DNA of 64,000 bases from Eubacterium sp. (GCA_017619835.1 JAFZRN010000039.1:18229-82228), one strand, 5' to 3'. Numbered from the stretch's first letter, positions 15,080 to 24,260 are shown. Notes: generated by a model from the sequence alone, not told the origin. Program-made: numbers and translations.

Positions 15080-16204
15080 ATGGCACATAAAGAGTATTTT
15101 ATTAATGAAAGAATCAAAGCCGACGGTGATTACTATCTGGTGATCGGCAGGATCACATTTCTGAATCTAGCAGATGGTAAATCCTGGGATGAGTACAGGC
15201 TGAGGGCGGAAAACTTCAATAATGCCGAGAGGTGGCTTTCAGTCGATAATGCCTATAATGAATATTCGCTTTCGAAGATCAATCCTACGGCAAGTACCCT
15301 TGGATATCACATCGTGGATCAGGGAAGAGCCAGGGTTACCTCGGTAATGGGTGACGTAGGTGATGTCGTTGTAGGCGATGAGGTTACCTTTGAGGAATAT
15401 GAGGATCGTGAAGAAGAGAAGATCGTCTCGATAGAACATTGGGAAGATGAAACGGAGTATTCTTCGGGATATTATCTGGATCCATGGGAATTCGGCAAAG
15501 ACGGAGAAGTCACTCAAAGAATATCATCCGGTGGCGGCGGCATGTTCGCCAAGGTAATGATGGTCATTTTAATAATGGCGGGGCTTGGTTCCGGATATTT
15601 AGGAGATTTATTCGATACTATTTCGGTCGGTTCAAAAAAGATAAGCACATATGTGAAGAAATCTACGCTTTATGAATATACTACTTCGATAACCGGTGAA
15701 GAAAAGCAAAGTGCAGATGTGTATGAGTATCTGAGCGGCTCGTCCCTGCTTCAGAATTATTCGGAAGAAGAAGCTCTGATGATGGTGGCTCATGATATCA
15801 TCGATGGAATAAACGGAAACTCCGAATCAATTCAGCAGAATGATGAGAAGGATGATAAGACAGTAGCCATTCTGACCAAGAAGGAGTACTGCATTATTTA
15901 TCGGAGTGAGGATGATAAGATACTTGTTCAGGTATCATCAAGAAAATATGCTTATACTACGGATAAGGAACCGTATCGTTCAAGGAATAGGACGCGGCGA
16001 TATTACAGAAGGTTCTATCGTTCGAGGGGATATTATAATGACGAATCGTCGTTCTCGAGATCCCGTTCGGCTTATACGGATTACTCGGACGATCCATTAG
16101 ATTATAATTCAAGTAATGAGTTGAATACTTATTCAGACAGTGTAAGACAAAGCAGCATAGGTTCACGAAGCTCTGACGGCGGCGGACTCAGCAGTGGTAA
16201 ATAG
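15080..16204 (+). CDS. DUF4178 membrane-anchored protein
   Basis: 374 residues. The N-terminal ~130 residues form a DUF4178 module (DGDYYLVIGRITFLNLADGK, then SWDEYRL and RWLSVDNAYNEYSL). A single hydrophobic segment follows a GGGG hinge (GGGGMFAKVMMVILIMAGLG, ~152-172). Behind it lies a second soluble domain of about 120 residues, then a low-complexity tail rich in Arg/Tyr (RSRNRTRRYYRRFYRSRGYY) and Ser/Gly. The tail would be highly basic and may bind lipid or nucleic acid. It starts five bases after speD and is co-transcribed. Confidence 0.75.
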   Translation: MAHKEYFINERIKADGDYYLVIGRITFLNLADGKSWDEYRLRAENFNNAERWLSVDNAYNEYSLSKINPTASTLGYHIVDQGRARVTSVMGDVGDVVVGDEVTFEEYEDREEEKIVSIEHWEDETEYSSGYYLDPWEFGKDGEVTQRISSGGGGMFAKVMMVILIMAGLGSGYLGDLFDTISVGSKKISTYVKKSTLYEYTTSITGEEKQSADVYEYLSGSSLLQNYSEEEALMMVAHDIIDGINGNSESIQQNDEKDDKTVAILTKKEYCIIYRSEDDKILVQVSSRKYAYTTDKEPYRSRNRTRRYYRRFYRSRGYYNDESSFSRSRSAYTDYSDDPLDYNSSNELNTYSDSVRQSSIGSRSSDGGGLSSGK

Positions 16205-16216
16205 GAGGGTATAGAA

Positions 16217-16654
16217 ATGAGTATGTTTTTAAGTGAATTAGTAAGTGTAGCAATATATTCGGTATTGGGAATAATCCTTATGCTTTTAGGTAGTTTCATC
16301 ATAGATCTTGCGATTCCCTGTTCATTTCCGGAGGAGATCAAGAAGGGCAATAAAGCAATCGGATGGATCTCAGCCGGTGCTTATATAGCTATCGGTCTTA
16401 TAATCAGAGTTGCAATAGCTTCCGGCGAAGTAGCAGAAGCTGTTGAGGCAACCCTTTTATCAGGAATTCTGAGCACTGTTTTCTACTATGCTATCGGAGT
16501 TGTATTCCTTGTGATAGGATACCTTGTTCTTAAGTTCCTGAACAAAAAGTACGATCTTAATGCTGAGGTTGGAAATGGAAATGCTGCCGCAGGTATCATG
16601 GTATTCGGCATATTCGTAGGATTAGGTTTAGTTATAAGCGGAGTTATAGCATAA
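16217..16654 (+). CDS. DUF350 (YjfL/UPF0719-like) membrane protein
   Basis: 145 residues with four membrane segments arranged as an internal repeat of two pairs: IYSVLGIILMLLGSFIIDLA matches YYAIGVVFLVIGYLVLKFLN, and KGNKAIGWISAGAYIAIGLI matches GNAAAGIMVFGIFVGLGLVI. This doubling is characteristic of DUF350 proteins. The biochemical role is unknown; the family is often encoded beside speD/speE-like genes and in envelope-stress neighbourhoods. The next gene starts immediately after its stop codon. Confidence 0.85.
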   Translation: MSMFLSELVSVAIYSVLGIILMLLGSFIIDLAIPCSFPEEIKKGNKAIGWISAGAYIAIGLIIRVAIASGEVAEAVEATLLSGILSTVFYYAIGVVFLVIGYLVLKFLNKKYDLNAEVGNGNAAAGIMVFGIFVGLGLVISGVIA

Positions 16655-18184
16655 ATGAAAAAATACAGATTGTTACTGCTTACCACGCTGATAATCTCAG
16701 GCTGTTCGATGGTCTACGAGCTTATTATCAGTGCGGTAAGTTCGTATCTTGTAGGTGACAGTACACTACATTATTCTATAACTATAGGACTATATATGTT
16801 TGCTATGGGCGTTGGCTCATATCTTTCAAAGTTTATAAAGAAAGATCTGTTTAACTGGTTCGCAAATATCGAGATTGGAGTGGGCGTGATAGGTGGACTC
16901 AGCTCGCTCCTCCTTTTTTTAGCAAACCTTTATCTCGAGTCATATGAGATAGTAATGTATGTAGAGATAATCCTGATAGGTACGATAGTAGGTGCAGAGA
17001 TCCCGGTACTTACAAGGATCATTGAAGAAGATAATAAGGATCTTCGTATAACTTTATCCAGTCTCTTCAGCTTTGACTATATCGGCGGACTTATCGGCTC
17101 GGTAGCATTTCCGCTGCTGCTAATGCCAAAGCTCGGTTTCTTTGCGACGTCATTTATGGCGGGAACATTTAATCTGATATGTGCAACCCTTATAGTCTAT
17201 AAATATCAGAGCAGGATACGCGGCGCGAAGTATTATAAGGTGATCACGCCCGTTCTTATGGTCACAATGATAGCCGGAATGATCGTTTCGGAGAATATCG
17301 GACACTTCATAGAAAACGGACTTTACAGAGATACAGTCATAATGTCCGAGCAGACGCCTTACCAGAATATAGTTGTCACAAGACATAAAGATGACGTCAG
17401 ACTCTATATAGACGGAAATGTGCAGTTTTCGTCTATGGATGAATACAGATATCATGAGGCACTCGTGCATATACCGATGAGCGTTACCGATGACAGATCG
17501 GAGGTCCTCATCCTCGGCGGCGGTGACGGAATGGCAGCAAGAGAGCTGCTCAAGTATCCTGAGACCAATATAACCATGGTCGATCTGGATAGCGAGATGA
17601 CCAGGATATGCAGTGAGAATAAGATAATAGCCGGGCTTAATCAGGGTGCTCTTGATTCAGACAGATTAACGATCATAAATACGGATGCATATGAGTATCT
17701 TGAGAAATGCGATAAGAAATACGGAGTTGTGATAGTTGACCTGCCCGATCCGAATAACGAGGCACTGGCAAAGCTTTACTCCAATGTTTTCTATCGTATG
17801 TGTGGAAATGTTTTGGAAAGCGGTGGTGTTCTGAATGTGCAGTCCACCAGTCCGTATTATGCTACGAAGTCATTTTGGAGCGTAACAAAAACTCTCGAAA
17901 GCGAAGGATTCAGCGTTGCGCCATATCATCTTCAGGTGCCGGCATTTGGTGACTGGGGCTTTAATATGGCGGTAAAAGATGAAAATGATCTGGTAACGGA
18001 TCCGTCCAAGATACAGATAGATCCGTCTATAGAAACTAAGTTTCTGACAGAGGAAAATGTGGCTATGCTCTTTAAGTTCGGTAAGGACGAGATGCCGGCT
18101 GAAGGCGAAATGATTGAGGTCAATCAGCTTACAAAGCCAGTAATGATCCAGTATTATAATGAGGCTGTTAGAAACTGGGAATGA
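16655..18184 (+). CDS. Membrane-fused spermidine-synthase-like aminopropyltransferase
   Basis: 509 residues. Residues 1-210 hold seven hydrophobic segments (ISGCSMVYELIISAVSSYLV at the start), and residues ~215-480 a methyltransferase-fold spermidine synthase domain. Visible motifs are MDEYRYHEALVH, LILGGGDGMAARELLKYPE for decarboxylated AdoMet, MVDLD, and VDLPDPNNEALAKLYS. The soluble domain would face the cytoplasm. With SpeD in the same operon it probably transfers aminopropyl groups to a polyamine or to a membrane-associated amine. The fused membrane part suggests sensing or modification at the bilayer. Confidence 0.85.
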   Translation: MKKYRLLLLTTLIISGCSMVYELIISAVSSYLVGDSTLHYSITIGLYMFAMGVGSYLSKFIKKDLFNWFANIEIGVGVIGGLSSLLLFLANLYLESYEIVMYVEIILIGTIVGAEIPVLTRIIEEDNKDLRITLSSLFSFDYIGGLIGSVAFPLLLMPKLGFFATSFMAGTFNLICATLIVYKYQSRIRGAKYYKVITPVLMVTMIAGMIVSENIGHFIENGLYRDTVIMSEQTPYQNIVVTRHKDDVRLYIDGNVQFSSMDEYRYHEALVHIPMSVTDDRSEVLILGGGDGMAARELLKYPETNITMVDLDSEMTRICSENKIIAGLNQGALDSDRLTIINTDAYEYLEKCDKKYGVVIVDLPDPNNEALAKLYSNVFYRMCGNVLESGGVLNVQSTSPYYATKSFWSVTKTLESEGFSVAPYHLQVPAFGDWGFNMAVKDENDLVTDPSKIQIDPSIETKFLTEENVAMLFKFGKDEMPAEGEMIEVNQLTKPVMIQYYNEAVRNWE

Positions 18185-18207
18185 TGATATAATAAAGGAC
18201 GATGAGT

Positions 18208-18528
18208 ATGAATTTGGATAGTATTTCACAGGAACTTGACAGATTATATGAATTTGAAATAAGCGAATATATAGCCAGATGTGATGAATTAAAAAAATCC
18301 GGTTATAAGATTTATCGTAACGACAAAGGTTTACATAAAGTTGCTTTGGGCGGACAGCGCAGCACCTCTCAGTCAGGTCAAACAGAGCAGTATGTAAATG
18401 AAAGAAATGAAGTAAAGAAAGAAAACATATTTGTAAGAGCCAAGAACAGGATCAAGCGAGGCGTCAGAAACATCAGATCCTTCATTGGATTCATTAAATA
18501 CCTGCATAGGATTTATAAGAATAGATGA
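18208..18528 (+). CDS. Hypothetical small basic protein
   Basis: 106 residues from ATG 18208, chosen because AAAGGA (18194-18199) is 8 bases upstream; ATG 18202 is too close. The N-terminal half is acidic helical (SISQELDRLYEFEISEYIAR), the C-terminal half strongly basic (RAKNRIKRGVRNIRSFIGFI) and possibly amphipathic or membrane-binding. No family recognised. It lies behind the polyamine operon and may belong to it. Confidence 0.6.
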   Translation: MNLDSISQELDRLYEFEISEYIARCDELKKSGYKIYRNDKGLHKVALGGQRSTSQSGQTEQYVNERNEVKKENIFVRAKNRIKRGVRNIRSFIGFIKYLHRIYKNR

Positions 18529-18575
18529 TCGAAAGATAGTGTATTCGTAAGTTAAGAAAAAAGGAGACATTGTCA

Positions 18576-19109
18576 GTGAGCAATATATTGGTATTATCCG
18601 GAAGTCCTAGGAAGAACGGGAATACAGAAAAGCTGGTGGAGTCATTTGTAAAAGGCGCCGAGAAAAATCATACCGTTGAAGTGGTGTCCGTCTCGGATTA
18701 TAAGGTTAATCCGTGTGTGGGATGTAATTCATGTTTTACCAGAGAAAACAATGAATGCTTTCAGCAAGACGACATGACTGTAATATATGATAAGCTGAGT
18801 AAAGCAGATGTAGTTATCATTGCTTCTCCGGTATATTTCTATGGGATCAGCGCTCAGCTTAAAGCAATCGTTGACAGACTCCATACTCCGATGAGAAATA
18901 AATTCCACATTAAGAAGCTTGGACTTATTCTTGTAGGAGCGGCAGAACTGCCCGATCTGTTTGACTCGATTATTACTCAATACAACCTGACCCTGAGATT
19001 CTTTGATTTAGAAGATGCAGGAACAGTACTTGTCAGAGGCGCAAAAAATATAGGCGATGTAAAGGAAAATGATTTGGAAATAGCATATGCTTTAGGAGAA
19101 GCTATATAA
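18576..19109 (+). CDS. NADPH-dependent FMN reductase family protein
   Basis: 177 residues from GTG 18576 (AAGGAG nine bases upstream; a TTG at 18570 is too close). FMN loop LSGSPRKNGNTEKLVESFV, cysteine group NPCVGCNSCFTRENNEC, then SPVYFYGISAQLKAIVDRLH. It is typical of iron-sulfur flavoproteins or azoreductase-like enzymes and related to the protein at 6419-6961. A helicase gene follows after 20 bases. Confidence 0.85.
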   Translation: MSNILVLSGSPRKNGNTEKLVESFVKGAEKNHTVEVVSVSDYKVNPCVGCNSCFTRENNECFQQDDMTVIYDKLSKADVVIIASPVYFYGISAQLKAIVDRLHTPMRNKFHIKKLGLILVGAAELPDLFDSIITQYNLTLRFFDLEDAGTVLVRGAKNIGDVKENDLEIAYALGEAI

Positions 19110-19129
19110 GGTAAAGCAATGGGGGTAAG

Positions 19130-22100
19130 ATGAATAATCATATTGAACAAATCAGATCTGGTGCAGAAACTGCATTTATAGATTCATCAATTAAATCTAA
19201 TCTTGCATATAAACCGACTTTTATTTCAAATGACCATACAAATGGTGTGAAGGTAATGACTACAATAGAGGATGAACTTAGAAAGTGTGAATCCTTTGTT
19301 TTTAGTGTTGCCTTTATTACTCTTGGTGGAATTACGCCTTTATTACAAACCCTTCAAGAACTTGAAAAAAGAGGTGTGCCCGGAAAAGTTTTAACGACTG
19401 ATTACAATATGTTTACAGATCCCAAGGCGTTAGACAAATTGGCTGAATTATCGAATATAGAACTTCGTATGTATAGAGAGGAAGCATTACTTCATCCAAT
19501 GAATGAAACAGCTGATGAAGAGAATCCATCTGTAGATACGGAAAATATAGGTTTTCATACAAAGGGATATATATTCAAAAATGATGGTACATTTACAATT
19601 CTAATAGGATCTTCAAATATGACACAGAAAGCTCTTTCTGTGAATAAAGAATGGAACACTAAAGTTGTTTCGACTGCTGAAGGAGAGATATATCAGACAG
19701 TAGGTGATGCTTTTGAGAAGTTGTGGAATGATGAGAATCATACACAGAAGTATTCTGATTTTATTGATGAATACCGAACACGTTATGAGACTATTAAGAA
19801 GCAGAGAAAGATAGCATTAGAAGCGGCTAAAAAATCACCGGTTTCAATTATTCAATATACCTTGCAACCTAATTCGATGCAGGTGGATTTTATTAGCAAT
19901 CTCAGTAAGTTAGTTGATAATGGTGAAGATAAAGCTTTGCTTATCAGTGCAACCGGTACGGGTAAAACGTATGCATCTGCATTTGGTCTTCGTGATGCGC
20001 TTAATAGAATCGGAGCTAATGAAAAAGTTCTTTTTCTTGTACATAGAGAGCAGATAGCAAAGCAGGCTATGAAGTCATACAAAATGGTATTTGGTAATTC
20101 AAGACGTTTTGGGCTTTTGTCCGGAAACAGTAAAAATACTGATGCGGATTTTCTCTTTGCCACAATGCAGATGATGGCAAAAGATGAAGTGAGACAGCAG
20201 TTTGAAAAAGATCATTTTCAGACCATAATTATAGATGAAGCACATCGCACTGGTGCTGGTAGTTATCAAAAGATTATGGAATACTTTAAGCCTATGTTTT
20301 GGTTGGGGATGACAGCATCTCCTGAAAGAACAGATGCTTTTGATGTATTTGCAGCGTTCAATCATAATATCGCACTTGAGATAAGACTTCAGCAAGCGAT
20401 GGAAGAGGATCTTCTATGTCCATTCCATTATTTTGGAATTACAGATCTTGAGATAGAAGGTGAAGTGATTGATGAGGAAACTGGTTTAAGGAATTTTAAT
20501 AGATTGGTTTCCGATACGAGAGTAGATTATATCATAAAGCAGATAGAGTATTATGGTTATTCTGGAGATAGGGTCAAAGGACTTATTTTCTGTAGCTCAA
20601 GAAAAGAAGCCATAAAGCTTAGTGAAATATTTAACACGAGAGGCTATAAAACTACTGCGCTTACCGGAAGCGATAGTCAGGAAGATAGGGAGAGAGCCAT
20701 AGAACTCCTTACTAAAGATGGTGGAGAAGATTATCTTGATTATATATTCACAGTAGATATATTTAATGAGGGCGTTGATATTCCTGAGATTAATCAGGTT
20801 ATCATGCTCCGCCCGACGGAGTCTCCAATTGTATTTGTACAGCAGCTTGGCCGAGGACTCAGAAATGCTGCTGACAAAGAGTTTGTAGTTATTCTTGATT
20901 TCATTGGAAATTATAAGAATAACTTTATGATTCCTATTGCACTTTCCGGCGACCGTACATATAACAAAGATAATATTCGTCGTTATGTAGCTGAAGGTGA
21001 GAAAGTGATCCCCGGGGCATCAACAATTCATTTTGATGAGATATCCAGGAAAAGAATTTATGCTGCTATCGATACAGCCAACTTCAGCGAACTCAAACTG
21101 ATAAGAGAAAACTATAAGAATTTGAAGTACAAGCTTGGACGCATTCCCAGCCTTATGGATTTTGATAAGCATGGCGAAATGGATGTACTTCGAATTTTCG
21201 ATAACAATAATCTCGGATCATATTATAAGTTCTTGGTTAAGTACGAAAATGACTATAAAATTCGACTTACGGAAGATCAAGAAAAGGTTGTGGAATTCAT
21301 TTCCAAAAAGCTAGCTAGTGGAAAGAGAATCCATGAACTTGAACTATTGGCAGGAATGCTTATGTATAATCATTCTTTGATTAGCGGTTTAAAAGCAGAT
21401 TTAAAGAATAAATACAATAAGGACTGCAGTGAAAAAGAGATTAATAGTGTTATAAACGTTATGACAAATGAATTCCCTTCGGGTTCTGGGAAGAAGACAT
21501 ATGAAAAATGTGTATTTATTGAAAAAGAATCTGATGGTGATTATCAGTCTAGTCAAGCATATAAGTCAATGATGGAGAATAAGGATTTCTATAATATCAT
21601 CAAAGAGCTTGTTGAGTTTGGCAGATATAGATATGAAAGAGATTACAGTAAGAATTATAAGGATACAGAATTGGTGCTATACCAGAAGTATACTTATGAA
21701 GATGCATGCAGACTCCTCAATTGGGAGCACAATGAAGTGCCTTTGAATATCGGTGGATATAAATACGATAGGACTACTAATACACTTCCTGTTTTTATCA
21801 ATTATGATAAAGCGGATGATATTCAAGATACCATAAAATATGAAGATCATTTTATTTCAAGAGACTCACTGATTGCTATATCAAAACAGAGTAGGACTGT
21901 TGAGTCGGAAGATGTTCAGAATTTCTTATATGCAAAAGAAAGAGGAATATCTGTCGAGCTTTTTGTGAGAAAAAATAAAGACGATAATGGATCAAAGGAA
22001 TTTTATTATCTTGGTAGGATGACAGCAACAGGTTATAAAAAACCATTTATCATGCCTAATACAGATAAAACTGCTGTAGAAATTGGGTGGCAACTGGATA

Positions 22101-22144
22101 CTCCTGTTAGAGAAGATATATATGAGTATATTGTGAATGGGTAG
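19130..22144 (+). CDS. PLD-nuclease / superfamily 2 helicase / DUF3427 protein
   Basis: 1,004 residues. Residues ~40-210 form a phospholipase-D-like module with H-x-K and a following GSSNMT (FHTKGYIFKNDGTFTILIGS). Residues ~250-650 are an SF2 helicase: SATGTGKT (Walker A), IIIDEAHRTG (DEAH), GMTASPERTD, VDIFNEGVDIP and VQQLGRGLRN (motif VI). The C-terminal third is DUF3427-like, with YKYDRTTNTLPVFINY near 880-895. This architecture occurs as a stand-alone protein across bacteria and resembles restriction-type effectors. A defence role is plausible but unproven. ATG 19130 follows GGGGG. Confidence 0.85.
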   Translation: MNNHIEQIRSGAETAFIDSSIKSNLAYKPTFISNDHTNGVKVMTTIEDELRKCESFVFSVAFITLGGITPLLQTLQELEKRGVPGKVLTTDYNMFTDPKALDKLAELSNIELRMYREEALLHPMNETADEENPSVDTENIGFHTKGYIFKNDGTFTILIGSSNMTQKALSVNKEWNTKVVSTAEGEIYQTVGDAFEKLWNDENHTQKYSDFIDEYRTRYETIKKQRKIALEAAKKSPVSIIQYTLQPNSMQVDFISNLSKLVDNGEDKALLISATGTGKTYASAFGLRDALNRIGANEKVLFLVHREQIAKQAMKSYKMVFGNSRRFGLLSGNSKNTDADFLFATMQMMAKDEVRQQFEKDHFQTIIIDEAHRTGAGSYQKIMEYFKPMFWLGMTASPERTDAFDVFAAFNHNIALEIRLQQAMEEDLLCPFHYFGITDLEIEGEVIDEETGLRNFNRLVSDTRVDYIIKQIEYYGYSGDRVKGLIFCSSRKEAIKLSEIFNTRGYKTTALTGSDSQEDRERAIELLTKDGGEDYLDYIFTVDIFNEGVDIPEINQVIMLRPTESPIVFVQQLGRGLRNAADKEFVVILDFIGNYKNNFMIPIALSGDRTYNKDNIRRYVAEGEKVIPGASTIHFDEISRKRIYAAIDTANFSELKLIRENYKNLKYKLGRIPSLMDFDKHGEMDVLRIFDNNNLGSYYKFLVKYENDYKIRLTEDQEKVVEFISKKLASGKRIHELELLAGMLMYNHSLISGLKADLKNKYNKDCSEKEINSVINVMTNEFPSGSGKKTYEKCVFIEKESDGDYQSSQAYKSMMENKDFYNIIKELVEFGRYRYERDYSKNYKDTELVLYQKYTYEDACRLLNWEHNEVPLNIGGYKYDRTTNTLPVFINYDKADDIQDTIKYEDHFISRDSLIAISKQSRTVESEDVQNFLYAKERGISVELFVRKNKDDNGSKEFYYLGRMTATGYKKPFIMPNTDKTAVEIGWQLDTPVREDIYEYIVNG

Positions 22145-22155
22145 AATATTGGCCC

Positions 22156-22190
22156 ACGGCATTCTTAATCTTTAAGAATGCCGTTTTTTT
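22156..22190 (+). terminator. Strong Rho-independent terminator
   Basis: A 13-bp perfect stem (ACGGCATTCTTAA 22156-22168 with TTAAGAATGCCGT 22172-22184), a 3-base loop and a T run, directly behind the helicase gene. Confidence 0.95.
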
Positions 22191-22346
22191 ATTTCGTGAA
22201 ATGACTTCATTTTTCCATTTGCGACATTATTTATCCCATTCACAACAGATTTTATCCTATATGAGTATTGATGATGTAATATCCAATCATCAAATAAATG
22301 TGAGCGAATATATCGCTGAAAATATAGGAAAGATGAGGATAATAAA

Positions 22347-22598
22347 ATGGATAATACAATGAATACTAGCAAGATGGAAATACTTAAGGGTGCAGCTGTT
22401 GGATTTGCAGTAGGAGTTATGTGGGAGCTTATGATTATAACACCGATCATGAGTGATTGGTCACTTAGAAGTATTATAGTTGCAATGACAGTTTCCGGAC
22501 TTGGATGCAGTGTGGCAGGTGGAATATTTGCTGTAGCTAAGAAGAACAGAACTGATAAGTCGGCAGATAAAGTTGAAGTAAGTGTTTTGGAGGGATAA
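22347..22598 (+). CDS. Small membrane protein, hypothetical
   Basis: 83 residues with two hydrophobic segments (AAVGFAVGVMWELMIITPIM and VSGLGCSVAGGIFAVA) and a charged tail (KKNRTDKSADKVEVS). GAGG lies upstream of ATG 22347. No family recognised. It is followed five bases later by another small membrane protein and is probably co-expressed with it. Confidence 0.6.
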   Translation: MDNTMNTSKMEILKGAAVGFAVGVMWELMIITPIMSDWSLRSIIVAMTVSGLGCSVAGGIFAVAKKNRTDKSADKVEVSVLEG

Positions 22599-22603
22599 GC
22601 ATT

Positions 22604-22996
22604 ATGACGGTAGGAGCAATTATTGGATTATCATTTCTAACAATAGTAGTTGCGGTCGTTGTTGGAGCAGTATGTGTCTATTACAAAAAAGCCAGGATTG
22701 TCAGTGTGATTTCCGGTATTATATTATTGGCAGCTGCATGGTCGATAGGTGTCTGGTATTACAACGGAACTGAGGCTGGTAAGCGTGCAATCAAAACACA
22801 GCAGAGCAACTTTGGTGGTGGTATAGAAAGAAGGATAACTGTGTTTGATGTTGAGGGTGACATTATAGCAACATATGAAGGAAGATTTGACATTGAATAT
22901 GACGATGACAGAATCCTGTTTGATGATGAAGAAGGTCTGAGACATATCATTTATTATCCGACAGGAAATGTAATAGTAGATGAATTAGCTAAATAA
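22604..22996 (+). CDS. Membrane-anchored hypothetical protein
   Basis: 130 residues: two N-terminal helices (IGLSFLTIVVAVVVGAVCVY and SVISGIILLAAAWSIGVWYY), then an extracytoplasmic or cytoplasmic beta-rich domain (IERRITVFDVEGDIIATYEG, IIYYPTGNVIVDEL). The layout, a helix hairpin plus a small domain with IIYYPTGNVIVDEL, resembles phage or conjugative-element membrane proteins of Clostridia, but no function can be assigned. Confidence 0.65.
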   Translation: MTVGAIIGLSFLTIVVAVVVGAVCVYYKKARIVSVISGIILLAAAWSIGVWYYNGTEAGKRAIKTQQSNFGGGIERRITVFDVEGDIIATYEGRFDIEYDDDRILFDDEEGLRHIIYYPTGNVIVDELAK

Positions 22997-23017
22997 ATTA
23001 ATGGATACATCGACAGG

Positions 23018-23055
23018 GCGTCTATGAGCAGAAATACTTGTAGGCGCTTTCTTTT
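23018..23055 (+). terminator. Rho-independent terminator
   Basis: A 7-bp stem with one wobble (GCGTCTA 23018-23024 with TAGGCGC 23041-23047) followed by TTTCTTTTA. Confidence 0.7.
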
Positions 23056-23100
23056 ATATGGTATTATTGTAATGTTTAATAATCATTTGGAGGAATTAAA

Positions 23101-23814
23101 GTGAAACACATAGAAGTAGTTGCTGCAGTGATCAGACATGGAAACAAAATATTTGCAACGCAGCGCGGTTACGGTGAGTTTAAAGACAGGTGGGAATTTC
23201 CCGGTGGGAAGATGGAACCGGGCGAGGAACCTGAGGCAGCTCTTGTAAGAGAGATAAAGGAAGAGTTGGATACGGATATAGAGGTTGGTGAACATATAAT
23301 CACAGTCGATACGGATTATCCGAATTTCCATATTACAATGCATGTATATTGGTGCTCCATACTCAGTGGAGAACTGACACTTCTGGAACATGAGGCAGCT
23401 AAGTGGCTTGAACTTGATTCTAAGTTACCGACAGCAGTTGACTGGCTACCGGCGGATCTGGAAGTGGTAGAAAAACTATATAATAAAAGTGATAACAACA
23501 GGAGGACAAAAATGGTTAAGCACGTTATTTTATGGCAGTTGAAGGATGAATTATCAGCTGAGGAAAAGGTAAAGGTTAAGGCAGATATCAAGGCCGGGCT
23601 GGAGGGTCTTGCGGGACAGATTCCGGGACTTATCGAGATTAAGGTTAATACCGAAGGTCTTGAATCTTCCAATGCTGATCTGATGCTGGACTCATCATTT
23701 GAGGATGAGGAGTCACTCAAAGGATATGCAGTACATCCGGCTCATGTTGCCGTTGCCAATGGAGTTGTCAGACCAAATGCTAAGCTGAGGGTATGCATGG
23801 ATTATGAGGTATAG
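23101..23814 (+). CDS. NUDIX hydrolase fused in frame to a Dabb (stress-response A/B barrel) domain
   Basis: 237 residues from GTG 23101. Residues 1-130 are a MutT-like NUDIX enzyme: FATQRGYGEFKDRWEFPGGK, then EPEAALVREIKEELD, the GX5EX7REUXEEXGU box. It probably hydrolyses 8-oxo-dGTP or CTP-type nucleotides. Residues 138-237 (MVKHVILWQLKDELSAEEKV onward) are a Dabb ferredoxin-like domain. The linker YNKSDNNRRTK is encoded by a run that includes AGGAGG eight bases before ATG 23512, so the Dabb part can also be made alone. Confidence 0.85.
   Translation: MKHIEVVAAVIRHGNKIFATQRGYGEFKDRWEFPGGKMEPGEEPEAALVREIKEELDTDIEVGEHIITVDTDYPNFHITMHVYWCSILSGELTLLEHEAAKWLELDSKLPTAVDWLPADLEVVEKLYNKSDNNRRTKMVKHVILWQLKDELSAEEKVKVKADIKAGLEGLAGQIPGLIEIKVNTEGLESSNADLMLDSSFEDEESLKGYAVHPAHVAVANGVVRPNAKLRVCMDYEV
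23512..23814 (+). CDS. Probable internal start: stand-alone Dabb-domain protein
   Basis: ATG 23512 lies in frame inside the NUDIX-Dabb gene and has AGGAGG 8 bases upstream, a better ribosome binding site than that of the full gene. Translation from here gives a complete 100-residue Dabb domain (HVILWQLKDE, a long helix, then HPAHVAVANGVVRPNAKLRV). Dabb proteins usually form dimers of unknown role. No stop codon separates the two genes, as if a former stop was lost. Confidence 0.6.
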   Translation: MVKHVILWQLKDELSAEEKVKVKADIKAGLEGLAGQIPGLIEIKVNTEGLESSNADLMLDSSFEDEESLKGYAVHPAHVAVANGVVRPNAKLRVCMDYEV

Positions 23815-23816
23815 CC

Positions 23817-24239
23817 ATGGATGAGTTTAATCTCGAACGATTTATTAAGCAGCATGAACAGACATATAAGACTGCTTATGAAGAGCTTTCTCAGGGCAGG
23901 AAGCGGACTCACTGGATGTGGTGGATCTTTCCGCAGATCGCAGGCCTTGGCATGACTGAGACATCGAAGTTTTATTCTATTCAAAGTGCTGAGGAGGCGA
24001 AGGCATTTCTTGAGCATCCGTATCTTGGAAAGAATCTGAGAGAGATATCGGAGGTTCTTCTTGGTTTGTCCGAAAATGACCCGGCTGTGATACTGGGTTA
24101 CCCGGATGACCTGAAACTATGTTCGTCGATGACGCTTTTCTCGGAGATTGCACCGGAGGAAGACATTTTCCAAAAAGTGCTTGATAAGTTCTATGATGGG
24201 AAGAAGGACGAGAGGACTGTAAGACTGATCGGTAGGTAA
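23817..24239 (+). CDS. DUF1810 domain protein
   Basis: 140 residues. The family pattern is complete: FNLERFIKQHEQTYKTAYEE, RKRTHWMWWIFPQIAGLG, SKFYSIQSAEEAKAFLEHP and YPDDLKLCSSMTLF. DUF1810 proteins are compact helical proteins of unknown biochemical role, possibly linked to ADP-ribose chemistry. It starts two bases behind the NUDIX-Dabb stop codon, so the genes form one operon. Confidence 0.9.
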   Translation: MDEFNLERFIKQHEQTYKTAYEELSQGRKRTHWMWWIFPQIAGLGMTETSKFYSIQSAEEAKAFLEHPYLGKNLREISEVLLGLSENDPAVILGYPDDLKLCSSMTLFSEIAPEEDIFQKVLDKFYDGKKDERTVRLIGR

Positions 24240-24260
24240 TGGAAAGGATCATGTGTTGGA

